DNA of 64,000 nucleotides from Bacteroidota bacterium (GTDB lineage Bacteria; Bacteroidota; Bacteroidia; Cytophagales; Cyclobacteriaceae): NCBI GenBank assembly GCA_016866385.1, contig VGMU01000007.1, positions 1 to 64,000 of the forward strand, read 5' to 3'. Shown piece by piece: positions 9,574 to 20,170 of this stretch (position 1 is its first letter; each line of letters starts with the position of its first letter). The notes under the pieces were generated by a model. It saw only the letters and a program-made list of their open reading frames with translations, ran no database searches and was not told where the DNA came from. The position numbers and the translations under genes were made by a program.

Positions 9574-9981
9574 TCACAAAATATCATCTCCGGCCTTCAA
9601 TTGATAACAACGTTCGTGTAAATGAAAGCCGATTTTTTGGTAAAATGGGATCGCATCCTCTGCTGACATCAACAAAATCCTTGCCTCTGGGGCGACTTGT
9701 CTACAGACGATCAGCAGCTGCTTTCCTATCCCTCTACGCTGATGAGAACGAGCTACTGCCAAATCAGCCACAAAAGTACGGTAACTGAAATCCGATAGAC
9801 CTCTGAGAAGACCTACCAATTTCCCTTCTTCTCTGGCTGTCAATAACAGATTTGCCCCTGAAATCATCTTTTCTAATACCTGAGGCTGTTCCATGGGCCT
9901 TCTTTTAGACAAACCTGACTCAAGCAAAATTTCTTGAAATTCTTCTAGCGACACCCGCAGCTCTAGTTGATACTTTATCAT
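9574..9981 (-). CDS. GNAT family N-acetyltransferase
   Basis: A 135-residue single-domain protein. The acetyl-CoA pyrophosphate-binding motif A is seen as SHQRRGIGKQLL, preceded by the strand VADLAVA, and the C-terminal AIPFYQKIGF matches motif B. It transfers an acetyl group from acetyl-CoA to an amine that cannot be predicted. It ends 43 bases before the amidohydrolase start and may be the first gene of that minus-strand group. The upstream 80 bases are very AT-rich and contain ATTTATTT/AAATAAAT repeats. Confidence 0.85.
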   Translation of the reverse strand: MIKYQLELRVSLEEFQEILLESGLSKRRPMEQPQVLEKMISGANLLLTAREEGKLVGLLRGLSDFSYRTFVADLAVARSHQRRGIGKQLLIVCRQVAPEARILLMSAEDAIPFYQKIGFHLHERCYQLKAGDDIL

Positions 9982-10062
9982 GCCTTTAGTCTAGTCAGGG
10001 AACATCATAATTTTTATTTATTTGATTTTCAATTAGTTAAATAAATAAATATTTGAAAAACC

Positions 10063-11151
10063 CTAGCCTTTTCTTTTACTTAAAAAGGTCTTTTGAATAA
10101 TTTTCCAAAAATTCTCCTTTTCCTCACTCACAGGAACGTCATCGCTCAACAAGTATCCAAAAGCTTGAAGTTTCTCGCTTCGTTCCAAAGTGATTTTCAA
10201 TACACCCACCAAGGGGATAAATAACACCATGCCCGAAATTCCCCAAAGCCAACCTCCCAATAGAATGGCAAAAATCACTGCCAAGGCATTCACTTTAACT
10301 TTTGAACCCACAATGATGGGGGTAATCAGATTGTTTTCTAGCAATTGAATTCCCCATAAGGTAACAAAAGTGAGCAATGGATACATCACTGAATCAGAAG
10401 TCAGAAACACGTACAAAATGACAAATGCCGAAGAGATAAATACGCCCACATAAGGAATCAAATTCATGATGGCGATGAACGCAGCAAACAAAATAAAGTA
10501 CTCCAAGCCTATGGAATAAAAATAGATTCCTGAAAGCAGCGCCACTATTCCTGTCATTCGAATCATTCCAACCAAGTAGGATTGAATTACTTTTCCAGAA
10601 TCGTTGGCCCAATGCAATACTGCGGCTTGGTTTTTAGAGGAATACCGAACTAAAAACTCGGTGAAAAAATCCTTGTAATACAAAAGCAAAAACGTGTAGA
10701 GGGGAATAATACCTATTAAGGTAATTGACCTTCCCATCTCCAAGAGAGTTTGGTTGACATTTTCGGTGGTGAATAAGTCCCAAAGTTGCACCTGCTGAGT
10801 GGAATCCCTCCAATCTTCCCCAAAGATTAAAGACAATTCTTCCGAATAGCGGGTGACTTTAGAGCTAATATTTTCCTCGATTTGGGGAATCTCTCCCAGA
10901 AGTCCTATCATCTGGTTGATCAATAAATACAGGATTCCTACAGCCACTAATGACACCAGAAGAATGCTAACGATGATGGCCAAAGCCCTAGGAAATCTTC
11001 TTCGCTCAAACCATTGGGAAGTTGGATACAAAGCAAAGGCAAAAAAAATCCCCCATACCAAAGGGACTAGGATAAAAGATCCCTCTTTCAATACCAGGGC
11101 ACCGAAAACCACGATGACTAAAAAATAAGCGAATTGTTGTAAAGATTTCAT
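10063..11151 (-). CDS. AI-2E family transporter (PerM/TqsA-like)
   Basis: A 362-residue inner-membrane protein with about eight hydrophobic segments and a soluble region at about 75-135 between the early pairs of helices. The family hallmark is the C-terminal part with LIPYVGVFISS and IVGSKVKVNALAV. Members move small molecules or ions across the membrane, for example autoinducer-2 export by TqsA, but most are uncharacterised. The C-terminal 35 residues are charged and cytoplasmic. It is divergent from the esterase gene, about 150 bases apart, and looks monocistronic. Confidence 0.88.
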   Translation of the reverse strand: MKSLQQFAYFLVIVVFGALVLKEGSFILVPLVWGIFFAFALYPTSQWFERRRFPRALAIIVSILLVSLVAVGILYLLINQMIGLLGEIPQIEENISSKVTRYSEELSLIFGEDWRDSTQQVQLWDLFTTENVNQTLLEMGRSITLIGIIPLYTFLLLYYKDFFTEFLVRYSSKNQAAVLHWANDSGKVIQSYLVGMIRMTGIVALLSGIYFYSIGLEYFILFAAFIAIMNLIPYVGVFISSAFVILYVFLTSDSVMYPLLTFVTLWGIQLLENNLITPIIVGSKVKVNALAVIFAILLGGWLWGISGMVLFIPLVGVLKITLERSEKLQAFGYLLSDDVPVSEEKENFWKIIQKTFLSKRKG

Positions 11152-11302
11152 ACGAAGAAAGAAACAAACCTTGGGGGAATTTACTCAATTCTGTTCATTG
11201 ATACTCCATGAATGGTAAGTTACTTTCCTGAAGGGTTAGGATATCATGAACAGAACTAAGAACTTTCAATTGCAAAAGAACAGCCCTACTCTCAGAATAA
11301 TT

Positions 11303-12166
11303 ATGAAAAAATTTCTCCTTCTTTTCTTCGCATTACTTCCCCTTTCCCTTCTGGCACAAACCAGGGTTGATACCCTTTCTGTATTCAGTCAATCCATGCA
11401 GAAATCACTCCAAGCGGCAATAACGCTACCCTCCAGCTACGATACTAGCAAAGAGCAATTCCCTGTGCTTTACCTGCTTCATGGGGGATCTGGAGCCTTT
11501 AGTGACTGGCATAAAAAGGTCACTGAACCAGGACTCCTAAATCGTATGGCTGAGCAGCACAAGTTAATTATCGTAACCCCAGGAGTAGGACCTGCCAGCT
11601 ATTACTACGATAGTCCTTTATTGGATTCCGTGAAGTACGAATCTTACCTAATTGAGGAACTAATTCCTTACATCGACAAAAACTACCGCACCCTTGCGCA
11701 AAGAGATTCTAGAATGATCACCGGGCTTTCCATGGGTGGGCATGGAGCCATCACCCTTGCTGCCAAACACCCTCAAGTCTTTCATGCCGCAGGAAGCATG
11801 AGTGGAGTCATGAATATTGATACCCGACTTTGGAAAGTTCCCGAAGATTTTAGAAAAGCCAGGTTAGACGGGCAAAAGGCCATGCTGGGGCAAATCAATT
11901 ACGATGGACCCACATTTAATCCCTATACTGCGGTTGGGCTTCTTGAGGAACTTAAAAAGGCCAACCTTTCCTTGATTTTAGATTGTGGAATAGCTGATTT
12001 TTTATTGGAAACCAATAGGCAAATGCATCAACTCCTAATGGAAAAGGAAATTGCTCACGAATACATCGAGCGCCCCGGAGCCCATACTTGGGCCTATTGG
12101 ACCGAAGCATTGCCTGTTCAGCTCCACTTTTTAACCAAACATGTAAAAAGAACTCCCTCCCATTAA
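11303..12166 (+). CDS. Exported esterase, alpha/beta hydrolase (esterase D/putative esterase family)
   Basis: The ATG at 11303 begins a signal peptide (MKKFLLLFFALLPLSLLAQ); the track start at 11246 adds a polar non-signal leader. The 287-residue protein has LYLLHGGSG (oxyanion region), the nucleophile elbow GLSMGGHG, an Asp in CGIADF and the late His in GAHTWAYW, the layout of the PF00756 esterase family that includes tributyrin/feruloyl esterases and S-formylglutathione hydrolase. It probably hydrolyses acyl esters in the periplasm. It precedes the PlsC-like acyltransferase but a separate -7 box lies between them. Confidence 0.88.
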   Translation: MKKFLLLFFALLPLSLLAQTRVDTLSVFSQSMQKSLQAAITLPSSYDTSKEQFPVLYLLHGGSGAFSDWHKKVTEPGLLNRMAEQHKLIIVTPGVGPASYYYDSPLLDSVKYESYLIEELIPYIDKNYRTLAQRDSRMITGLSMGGHGAITLAAKHPQVFHAAGSMSGVMNIDTRLWKVPEDFRKARLDGQKAMLGQINYDGPTFNPYTAVGLLEELKKANLSLILDCGIADFLLETNRQMHQLLMEKEIAHEYIERPGAHTWAYWTEALPVQLHFLTKHVKRTPSH

Positions 12167-12197
12167 GTCTAGTAAAGGCTAATCATCAAAAAACAGC

Positions 12198-12205
12198 TAT
12201 TTTTG
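12198..12205 (+). promoter_or_regulatory. Bacteroidota-type -7 box before the acyltransferase gene
   Basis: TATTTTTG matches TAnnTTTG exactly, 28 bases before the ATG at 12234. No clear -33 TTG at the usual distance was found. Confidence 0.45.
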
Positions 12206-12233
12206 TGAGTTCTTGCCATGTTAGCATTCCATC

Positions 12234-13367
12234 ATGTCCGAATTTGACCCCATACGACCATTTTACGACGCTGAAGTCAATGCTGCCATTCATCAAATTA
12301 TTGATGACCCCATGCTGAAGGCCATGATGCAGTTTATTTTTCCTGAAGACAAATCAGAAGCTTGGAAAGATCGCATGCGGCACACCCATTCCCTTCGCGA
12401 TTTTCAAATCAACTTTATTTATCCAGGGGTCAAAAAAGTATTGGAGAGCAGTTCTGAAGGCTTAAGCGTAGGAGGATTTGAGCAACTTGAACCCAACACA
12501 GCCTATTTGTTTATTTCCAACCATCGCGATATTATTTTAGACACTTCCATCCTCAATGCCTGCCTATTCGAACATGGATTGGTGATGACCACCTCTGCCA
12601 TTGGGGATAATTTAATCAAAAAACCCTTTATCCATCTCCTATCCAAACTCAATAGAAATTTTGCGATTCGAAGAGGGGTCTCCGGTAGGGCACTTTTGGA
12701 AAGTTCCATGCTCGCCTCTAAGTTTATCCATAAATCCCTGCTGCGAGAAAATCGCTCGGTTTGGACCGCACAGCGAGAAGGCCGAACCAAAGATGGAAAT
12801 GACCTGACCCAAAAAGGAGTACTAAAAATGTTGACCCTAGCGGAAAATGGGTCAAGTCCTTTTGGATTTTTTGAGAAAATACGCTTAGTCCCCGTTTCCA
12901 TCTCTTACGAATACGACCCCACAGATTCCTTGAAAATCCCAGAGCTTTTGGCAAAATCTAGAGAAGAAACTTACGTGAAAAGCGAAAACGAGGACTTCAT
13001 TACCTTGCTTAGCGGCATCATGGGGGCGAAAAAAAGAATTCATATCCAGGTGACTAAAGTTCTTGACCAGGAAATTAAAGTACTTAATAAAGAGCCGCTC
13101 ACTCAAAACGAGAAACTTGGAAAACTCGCCGAACTTATTGATTTCCATATTTGGAAAGGGTATAAACTTTGGCCGAGCAACTACATCGCTCACGATCTTC
13201 TGCACCAGCAAGACAGGTTTGTGTATGCTTACACCCCTGCAGAAAAGTTGGCCTTTGAAAAAAGGGTGGCTGAAAAGGTAGAGGCGAACCAGCCTTTGGC
13301 CCTAGAGAATTTTTTGAAGATGTATGCGAATCCTGTAGAAAATCAACTTCAGAGCGCAGGGAACTGA
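12234..13367 (+). CDS. Glycerol-phosphate/lysophosphatidate acyltransferase family protein (PlsC-like)
   Basis: A 377-residue protein with the acyltransferase block FISNHRDIILD at about residue 95 and the second block AQREGRTKDGND near residue 180, matching motifs I and III of the PlsB/PlsC superfamily. The first motif has five, not four, residues between His and the last Asp (HRDIILD), with another Asp two after the His. The C-terminal third is helical and charged. No transmembrane segment is evident, so it is probably a peripheral membrane enzyme of phospholipid or other lipid acylation. The acyl acceptor is not certain. Confidence 0.85.
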   Translation: MSEFDPIRPFYDAEVNAAIHQIIDDPMLKAMMQFIFPEDKSEAWKDRMRHTHSLRDFQINFIYPGVKKVLESSSEGLSVGGFEQLEPNTAYLFISNHRDIILDTSILNACLFEHGLVMTTSAIGDNLIKKPFIHLLSKLNRNFAIRRGVSGRALLESSMLASKFIHKSLLRENRSVWTAQREGRTKDGNDLTQKGVLKMLTLAENGSSPFGFFEKIRLVPVSISYEYDPTDSLKIPELLAKSREETYVKSENEDFITLLSGIMGAKKRIHIQVTKVLDQEIKVLNKEPLTQNEKLGKLAELIDFHIWKGYKLWPSNYIAHDLLHQQDRFVYAYTPAEKLAFEKRVAEKVEANQPLALENFLKMYANPVENQLQSAGN

Positions 13368-13474
13368 ACTTCCCTCCTTGATTTTGCGCTAGGACCTAGT
13401 CTTTAGAAATCCCCCACCCTTCCATTACCATAATTGCAAGGTTTTATGTAGCTTAGGAATTAATCCCCGCTGGC

Positions 13475-14068
13475 ATGAAAAAAATATTTCTTGCAATTAT
13501 AGTTCTTCAGGCATGTGCTTGCTTTCAGGCATTAGGACAAAACCTTCAAAAAATACCCGTAGGCCACATTCAAACTCCTCTTGGAAGTATTTGGCTACAA
13601 CTAGACGAACGCACCCCCAATCATAGAAGTAGTTTTATAGAACTTGCAGAGGCAGGGTATTGGGATTCGCTCACTTTCAATCGGGTCATCCCCAATTTTG
13701 TGGCACAAGGAGGATGTCCAGATACTCCAGAAGGATTTAAAGACCTTGAGTACTTGCTGTCCCCTGAATTTCATCCCGAATTGACCCATGTCTATGGTGC
13801 TTTGGGGGCAGGTAGAGACGATAATCCCGAGAAGCTATCTGCCCGCTGTCAGTTTTATATTGTCCAACACCCCGATGGATTGCACCGCTTGGATGGAAAT
13901 TACACCGTATTTGGCCAAGTGATCAAAGGTATGGACATCGTAGATAAAATCGTGCGGGTCCCAAGAGATCCTCAAGATCAACCTCTCCAAGCAATTTCTT
14001 TAAAAGTAGAGATCAGGTACCTAAGTCCTGAAGAGTTTCATTCCCTAAGTTCTTCTTCCCATGACTAA
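13475..14068 (+). CDS. Exported peptidyl-prolyl cis-trans isomerase, cyclophilin type
   Basis: A 197-residue protein with a signal peptide (MKKIFLAIIVLQACAC..ALGQ). The cyclophilin core is seen in TPLGSIWLQLDERTP, LTFNRVIPNFVAQGG, GALGAGRDDNPEKLSARCQFYI and YTVFGQVIKGMDIVDKI. The catalytic Arg and Phe of the NRVIPNF motif and the Gln of SARCQFYI are kept. It assists folding around proline in the periplasm. A lipobox-like LQAC is inside the hydrophobic stretch, so lipid attachment is possible. Its end overlaps the next gene by eight bases, and it may be the first gene of the sugar-pathway series. Confidence 0.92.
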   Translation: MKKIFLAIIVLQACACFQALGQNLQKIPVGHIQTPLGSIWLQLDERTPNHRSSFIELAEAGYWDSLTFNRVIPNFVAQGGCPDTPEGFKDLEYLLSPEFHPELTHVYGALGAGRDDNPEKLSARCQFYIVQHPDGLHRLDGNYTVFGQVIKGMDIVDKIVRVPRDPQDQPLQAISLKVEIRYLSPEEFHSLSSSSHD

Positions 14069-15134
14069 ACCCATCCGTATTCTTGTCATTGGCTGTGGAA
14101 ATATGGGGGCTTCCCATGCCACAGCGTATCATCATATGCCTGAGTTTGAAATTTGTGGGCTTGTGGCAAGAGGGGATTCCAAGATAAAGCTCAACCAAGC
14201 CATGGGATCTTCTTATCCTTTATTTGATCGAGTGGATACGGCCTTAGCCTCTACCCAGCCTACTGCAGTCTGCATTTCTACCTATCCAGATACCCACGAG
14301 GAAATCGCCTGCCAAGCCTTGGATGCAGGCTGTCATGTATTTATAGAAAAACCCTTGGCGGATAGCGTTGCTGGATGTCAACGGATCCTGGATAAAGCCA
14401 AGGAAAAGAATAAAAAAGTAGTGGTGGGCTACATTTTACGACACCACCCTTCTTGGATCCGTTTCATTGAAGAGGCCCAACAGCTGGGAAAGCCTTTGGT
14501 GATGCGGATGAATTTGAATCAGCAAAGTCAAGGCTACATGTGGGATGTGCATAGGCATTTGATGGAATCTCTTAGCCCTATTGTGGATTGCGGGGTACAT
14601 TATATCGATGTGATGTGTCAAATGACCCGCTCCAAACCGGTGGCAGTCTCTGCTATAGGTGCAAGATTGACCCCTGAAATTGCCTCAGACAATTACAATT
14701 ATGGTCAACTCCAAATCCGCTTTGAAGACGGTTCGGTAGGTTGGTACGAGGCAGGTTGGGGACCCATGATGAGCGAAGCTGCTTTTTTTGTAAAAGACGT
14801 AATTGGACCCAAGGGAGCAGTCTCCATCGTAGCCCAAGAGGCAGGGGCTGCAGGAAACTCCGACAATATCGATGCGCACACCAAAACCGAATCCATTAGG
14901 ATCCATCATGCGGAGTTAGACGAGAAAAATAAGTTTGTCAAAAAAGACGAGTGGATCAATCTGCAGGATGAACCCAATCACCAAGAATTGTGTCGGCGAG
15001 AGCAAGCATATTTTCTAAACGCTATGGTGAAGGACTTAGATCTCAGGGATCACTTAGAAGACGCCCTGAATAGTTTAAAAATTGCCTTTGCTTGTGACGA
15101 ATCCGTAAAAACTGGAAAAGTAATTTCGCTGTAA
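14061..15134 (+). CDS. Gfo/Idh/MocA family oxidoreductase
   Basis: A 357-residue protein with an N-terminal Rossmann fold (VIGCGNMGASHA at about residue 9), the family EKP motif (HVFIEKPLADS) with its conserved Lys, and the substrate-side DCGVHYIDVM with the conserved Asp and His. Such NAD(P)-dependent enzymes oxidise or reduce sugars and cyclitols. It overlaps the cyclophilin gene by eight bases and is 31 bases before the SDR gene, so it may act in the deoxysugar pathway, for example as an alternative sugar dehydrogenase. The substrate is inferred only from context. Confidence 0.9.
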   Translation: MTKPIRILVIGCGNMGASHATAYHHMPEFEICGLVARGDSKIKLNQAMGSSYPLFDRVDTALASTQPTAVCISTYPDTHEEIACQALDAGCHVFIEKPLADSVAGCQRILDKAKEKNKKVVVGYILRHHPSWIRFIEEAQQLGKPLVMRMNLNQQSQGYMWDVHRHLMESLSPIVDCGVHYIDVMCQMTRSKPVAVSAIGARLTPEIASDNYNYGQLQIRFEDGSVGWYEAGWGPMMSEAAFFVKDVIGPKGAVSIVAQEAGAAGNSDNIDAHTKTESIRIHHAELDEKNKFVKKDEWINLQDEPNHQELCRREQAYFLNAMVKDLDLRDHLEDALNSLKIAFACDESVKTGKVISL

Positions 15135-15165
15135 CTTACCCCTCAACTTTTTTTTACCAAGGCCT

Positions 15166-15924
15166 ATGCAATCAAAAATCGTTTTAATCACTGGGGGAGC
15201 TAGTGGCATTGGCCTAGCCCTGGTCCAAAAATTTGCTTTCCACAAAAGTCAAGTCTATTTCATAGACCTAAACCAGGCTGAAGGCAAAAAATTAGAAGAG
15301 CAAGAAAGAAAAAAAGGGAATTCAGTTACTTTTTTAGAAGGGGACCTTGCCCAATATGCTCAAGTGGAAAAGTTGATCCAATCCTTACCAGATAAATTGG
15401 ATGTTTTGATCAATAATGCAGGAATAGCTCACGTGGGAACGGTAGAAAGTACCTCTGAAGAGGATTTTGATCGCATCGTATCGGTTAATATCAAAGGAAT
15501 GTTTCACTGCATCAAAGCCTCCCTTCCCAAATTGAAAAGAGGCGGAGGTGGAGCCATAGTCAACCTGTGTTCGGTTGCTGCCACCATAGGGATTCCAGAT
15601 CGATTTGCTTACAGCATGTCCAAAGGAGCCGTTTTATCCATGACCCTGAGTGTGGCTAGGGATTATGTGCAGGAGGGAATTCGCTGCAATTGCATCTCTC
15701 CTGGCAGGGTACATACCCCCTTTGTGGATGGTTTTTTGGCCAAAAATTACCCTGGTCAAGAACAAGTAATGTTTGAAAAGCTTTCAGCTACCCAGCCTGT
15801 GGGAAGAATGGGTACACCCGAAGAAATTGCGGATTTAGCCTATTTTCTCAGTGCGGACACAGGTAAATTTATCACAGGTTCCAACTTCACCATCGATGGT
15901 GGTTTTATGGGCCTAAAAATGTAA
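15166..15924 (+). CDS. SDR oxidoreductase, probable 2-keto-3-deoxy-L-fuconate dehydrogenase
   Basis: A 252-residue classical short-chain dehydrogenase. It has the cofactor motif TGGASGIG at residues 7-14, NNAGIA, the catalytic Ser in NLCSVAA and YSMSK (Tyr-x-x-x-Lys), and a C-terminal IDGGFMG. Asp at the end of the second strand (IDLN) favours NAD. It directly precedes the FAH-like hydrolase. In the non-phosphorylating L-fucose route (known from Xanthomonas), an SDR oxidises 2-keto-3-deoxy-L-fuconate to the 2,4-diketo acid that the FAH-like enzyme cleaves; gene order supports that role here. A rhamnose analogue is possible. Confidence 0.8.
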   Translation: MQSKIVLITGGASGIGLALVQKFAFHKSQVYFIDLNQAEGKKLEEQERKKGNSVTFLEGDLAQYAQVEKLIQSLPDKLDVLINNAGIAHVGTVESTSEEDFDRIVSVNIKGMFHCIKASLPKLKRGGGGAIVNLCSVAATIGIPDRFAYSMSKGAVLSMTLSVARDYVQEGIRCNCISPGRVHTPFVDGFLAKNYPGQEQVMFEKLSATQPVGRMGTPEEIADLAYFLSADTGKFITGSNFTIDGGFMGLKM

Positions 15925-15964
15925 TGGTATAATCCACCTCAGTTGAAACCCCTATGTGCATGTC

Positions 15965-16825
15965 ATGAAGCTTATACGATTTGGAGAAGAAGGCAAAGAA
16001 GGCCCTGGTATTTTAGACAATCAAGGTCGTAGATGGGATTGCTCAAGTTTTGGAGAAGATTGGAACGAAGCTTTTTTTAGAGAAGATGGGTTAGAAAGAC
16101 TTATCTCTTGGCTAAAAATCCATCAAAATTCCCTACCAGAAATCCCCGAGGATCTTCGGCTTGGACCTCCTGTAGCTCGACCCTCAAAAATTATTTGTGT
16201 GGGACTCAATTACCGAAAACATGCCGAAGAAGCAGGGATGGCTGTGCCCGAAGTTCCCATCCTTTTTATGAAAGCCAGTACTGCTCTCTGTGGACCGGAT
16301 GACCCCATTTATCTACCTAAAAACTCCCAACAAACAGACTGGGAAGTAGAGCTTGCCTTTGTGGTAGGGAAAAGAGCCAAGTACGTTTCCAAAGAAAATG
16401 CCTACCAGTATATTGCTGGCTATTGCCTACACAACGACGTGAGCGAAAGAGATTTCCAGCTTCGGCAAGGTGGACAATGGGTCAAAGGAAAAAGTGCCGA
16501 TCATTTTGCCCCTTTAGGACCCTTTTTGGCTACCAAGGAGGAAATCCCTGATCCCCATGCCCTAAACCTCTGGTTGAAAGTCAATGACAAGATGCTCCAA
16601 AATAGCTCTACATCCGATTTAATCTTTGACATCCCTACCCTGCTCTCCTATATCAGTCAATTTATGACCCTTCTCCCAGGGGACATCGTTTCTACGGGAA
16701 CCCCCTCTGGGGTAGGTATGGGGCTCCCCGAACCTCAATATTTGAAAGTGGGCGACCGAGTTACCTTGGGTATTGAGGGTTTGGGTAGCTCCTGCCAACA
16801 GGTAATTCTTGATCCAGAAGCATGA
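15965..16825 (+). CDS. Fumarylacetoacetate-hydrolase family protein, probable 2,4-diketo-3-deoxy-L-fuconate hydrolase
   Basis: The track start at 15956 is a GTG; the ATG at 15965 gives MKLIRFGEEG, the usual family start, and 286 residues. FAH signatures are ICVGLNYRKHAEE, the metal-binding DWEVELAFVVGKRA, GYCLHNDVSERDFQ, and STGTPSGVGMG near the end. These enzymes cleave a C-C bond in a diketo acid; in the oxidative deoxysugar pathway the products are pyruvate and L-lactate. The neighbouring SDR, lactonase and FucP genes support that substrate. The end overlaps the lactonase start by four bases. Confidence 0.85.
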   Translation: MKLIRFGEEGKEGPGILDNQGRRWDCSSFGEDWNEAFFREDGLERLISWLKIHQNSLPEIPEDLRLGPPVARPSKIICVGLNYRKHAEEAGMAVPEVPILFMKASTALCGPDDPIYLPKNSQQTDWEVELAFVVGKRAKYVSKENAYQYIAGYCLHNDVSERDFQLRQGGQWVKGKSADHFAPLGPFLATKEEIPDPHALNLWLKVNDKMLQNSSTSDLIFDIPTLLSYISQFMTLLPGDIVSTGTPSGVGMGLPEPQYLKVGDRVTLGIEGLGSSCQQVILDPEA

Positions 16826-17646
16826 AAATTGATAGCCATCAGCATTTTTGGAATTATCATCCGGAGCGACAGGCTTGGATCGGTCCAGAAATGCAGCTCA
16901 TTCGAAGAAATTTTCTCCCAGAAGACCTCTATCCTTTACTTGAAGAAAACAAAATCGATGCATGCATTGCCGTTCAAGCAGAGGAAAGCAAGGAAGAAAC
17001 TGCCTTTCTTCTTGACCTAAGTCAGGACCACGATTGGATACTGGGTGTAGTAGGCTGGGAAGATTTAGGAAGAGAGGATTTAGATCTGGTGCTGGAAGGA
17101 TACGACACCCAAAAAAAGTTGCTAGGATTTAGAGAGGTTTTACAATCTAAGGATCCCAGCTACCTGCTCAGGAAGGAGTTTGTTCGAGGCATTCGAAAAA
17201 TTGGTCAACAAGGCTACAGCTACGATCTTTTGATTTTTCCAAGGCATTTGGAGGCGAGCTTGGTCTTGATAGACCAAGTCCCTTACCAGCGCTTCGTCAT
17301 AGACCATGCCGCCAAACCTTCCATTCGAGAAGGGTACTGGAAGGAATGGAAAAAATTACTTCAACCTATCGCTGAAAGAGAATACGTGTACTGTAAACTT
17401 TCAGGATTGATCACCGAGGCAAATTGGAATTCTTGGACAGTAGAAGAACTCCAACCTTACCTGGAGATAAGTTTGGAATTGTTTGGACCAAAGCGATTGA
17501 TGTTTGGAAGTGATTGGCCGGTTTGCCTGGTCGCAGGAGATTATGCAGAGGTAGTTGGGCTTATCGAATCCTTCACCGATCAGCTCACCCCCATGGAAAA
17601 AGAAAGCATAATGGGAGGTACGGCAGCAGCATTTTATTTGATCTAG
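16822..17646 (+). CDS. Amidohydrolase-family sugar lactonase, probable L-fuconolactonase
   Basis: A 274-residue TIM-barrel protein of the amidohydrolase-2 (PF04909) type. It opens with KIDSHQHFWNY (HxH metal motif), has RFVIDHAAKP in the middle and LMFGSDWPVC with the conserved Asp late. This set is typical of L-fucono-/L-rhamnono-lactone hydrolases, which open the lactone made by the sugar dehydrogenase. It overlaps the FAH-like gene by four bases and is followed after 26 bases by the second SDR, as expected for a single operon. Confidence 0.88.
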   Translation: MKIDSHQHFWNYHPERQAWIGPEMQLIRRNFLPEDLYPLLEENKIDACIAVQAEESKEETAFLLDLSQDHDWILGVVGWEDLGREDLDLVLEGYDTQKKLLGFREVLQSKDPSYLLRKEFVRGIRKIGQQGYSYDLLIFPRHLEASLVLIDQVPYQRFVIDHAAKPSIREGYWKEWKKLLQPIAEREYVYCKLSGLITEANWNSWTVEELQPYLEISLELFGPKRLMFGSDWPVCLVAGDYAEVVGLIESFTDQLTPMEKESIMGGTAAAFYLI

Positions 17647-17660
17647 TCCCCCTTACTTAA

Positions 17661-19762
<2,102 letters not shown>

Positions 19763-19769
19763 CCTAGCC

Positions 19770-20108
19770 ATGAAAACCTTCGTCTTATTTTGTGACTTGA
19801 AAAACGAACCAGAAGCCATAGAGGCGTACGTGGAATGCCACAAACAAGTGGATCCACTTATCTTGGAAAGTATCCGGGTAGCGGGAATTTTGGAAATGAG
19901 TATTTACCGATGGAGCAACCGTCTAGGGATGATATTGAAAACAAACGATTCCTTCAGTTTTGAAAACAAAGCGAAGCTTGACCTAGCCAATCCTAGGGTT
20001 CAAGAATGGGAAGCTTTTCTAGGTCAATACCAAAGTAATTTGCCGGGTACACCGCCCCATTGGAGATGGGCCCTTACTGAACAAATCTTTTCTTTTACGG
20101 CTCCATAA
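19770..20108 (+). CDS. RhaM-type deoxysugar mutarotase
   Basis: A 112-residue protein of the L-rhamnose mutarotase family (PF05336). It keeps the N-terminal FVLFCDLKNEPEAIEAY-type strand, the ECHKQVDPLILESIRVAGI stretch with the family's conserved histidine, and the C-terminal PPHWRWALTEQIFSF. These small enzymes interconvert sugar anomers so that the dehydrogenase gets the right form. Its place directly after fucP fits L-fucose or L-rhamnose use. It is probably the last gene of the core sugar operon, since a large inverted repeat follows. Confidence 0.9.
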   Translation: MKTFVLFCDLKNEPEAIEAYVECHKQVDPLILESIRVAGILEMSIYRWSNRLGMILKTNDSFSFENKAKLDLANPRVQEWEAFLGQYQSNLPGTPPHWRWALTEQIFSFTAP

Positions 20109-20119
20109 TCCATCCCTAA

Positions 20120-20152
20120 ATAGGCTTTTTCATTATTCATCAAAAAGCCTAT
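20120..20152. repeat. Perfect 11-bp inverted repeat between mutarotase and esterase genes
   Basis: ATAGGCTTTTT and AAAAAGCCTAT flank an 11-base loop. The T-tract is inside the stem and no T-run follows it, so it is not a standard terminator. It may be an RNA hairpin adjusting expression of downstream genes or a protein-binding site. Confidence 0.6.
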
Positions 20153-20170
20153 CCTAAAACCTAAACTTTC

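Noticed and set aside
9531-9788. AAGGAGGTGG on the plus strand followed by an ORF (9537-9788)
   Set aside because: It is the reverse complement of the amidohydrolase leader; the ORF overlaps the GNAT gene and has no protein features.
20120-20152. Inverted repeat after the mutarotase gene as an intrinsic terminator
   Set aside because: The T-tract is in the ascending arm of the stem and no T-run follows on either strand.
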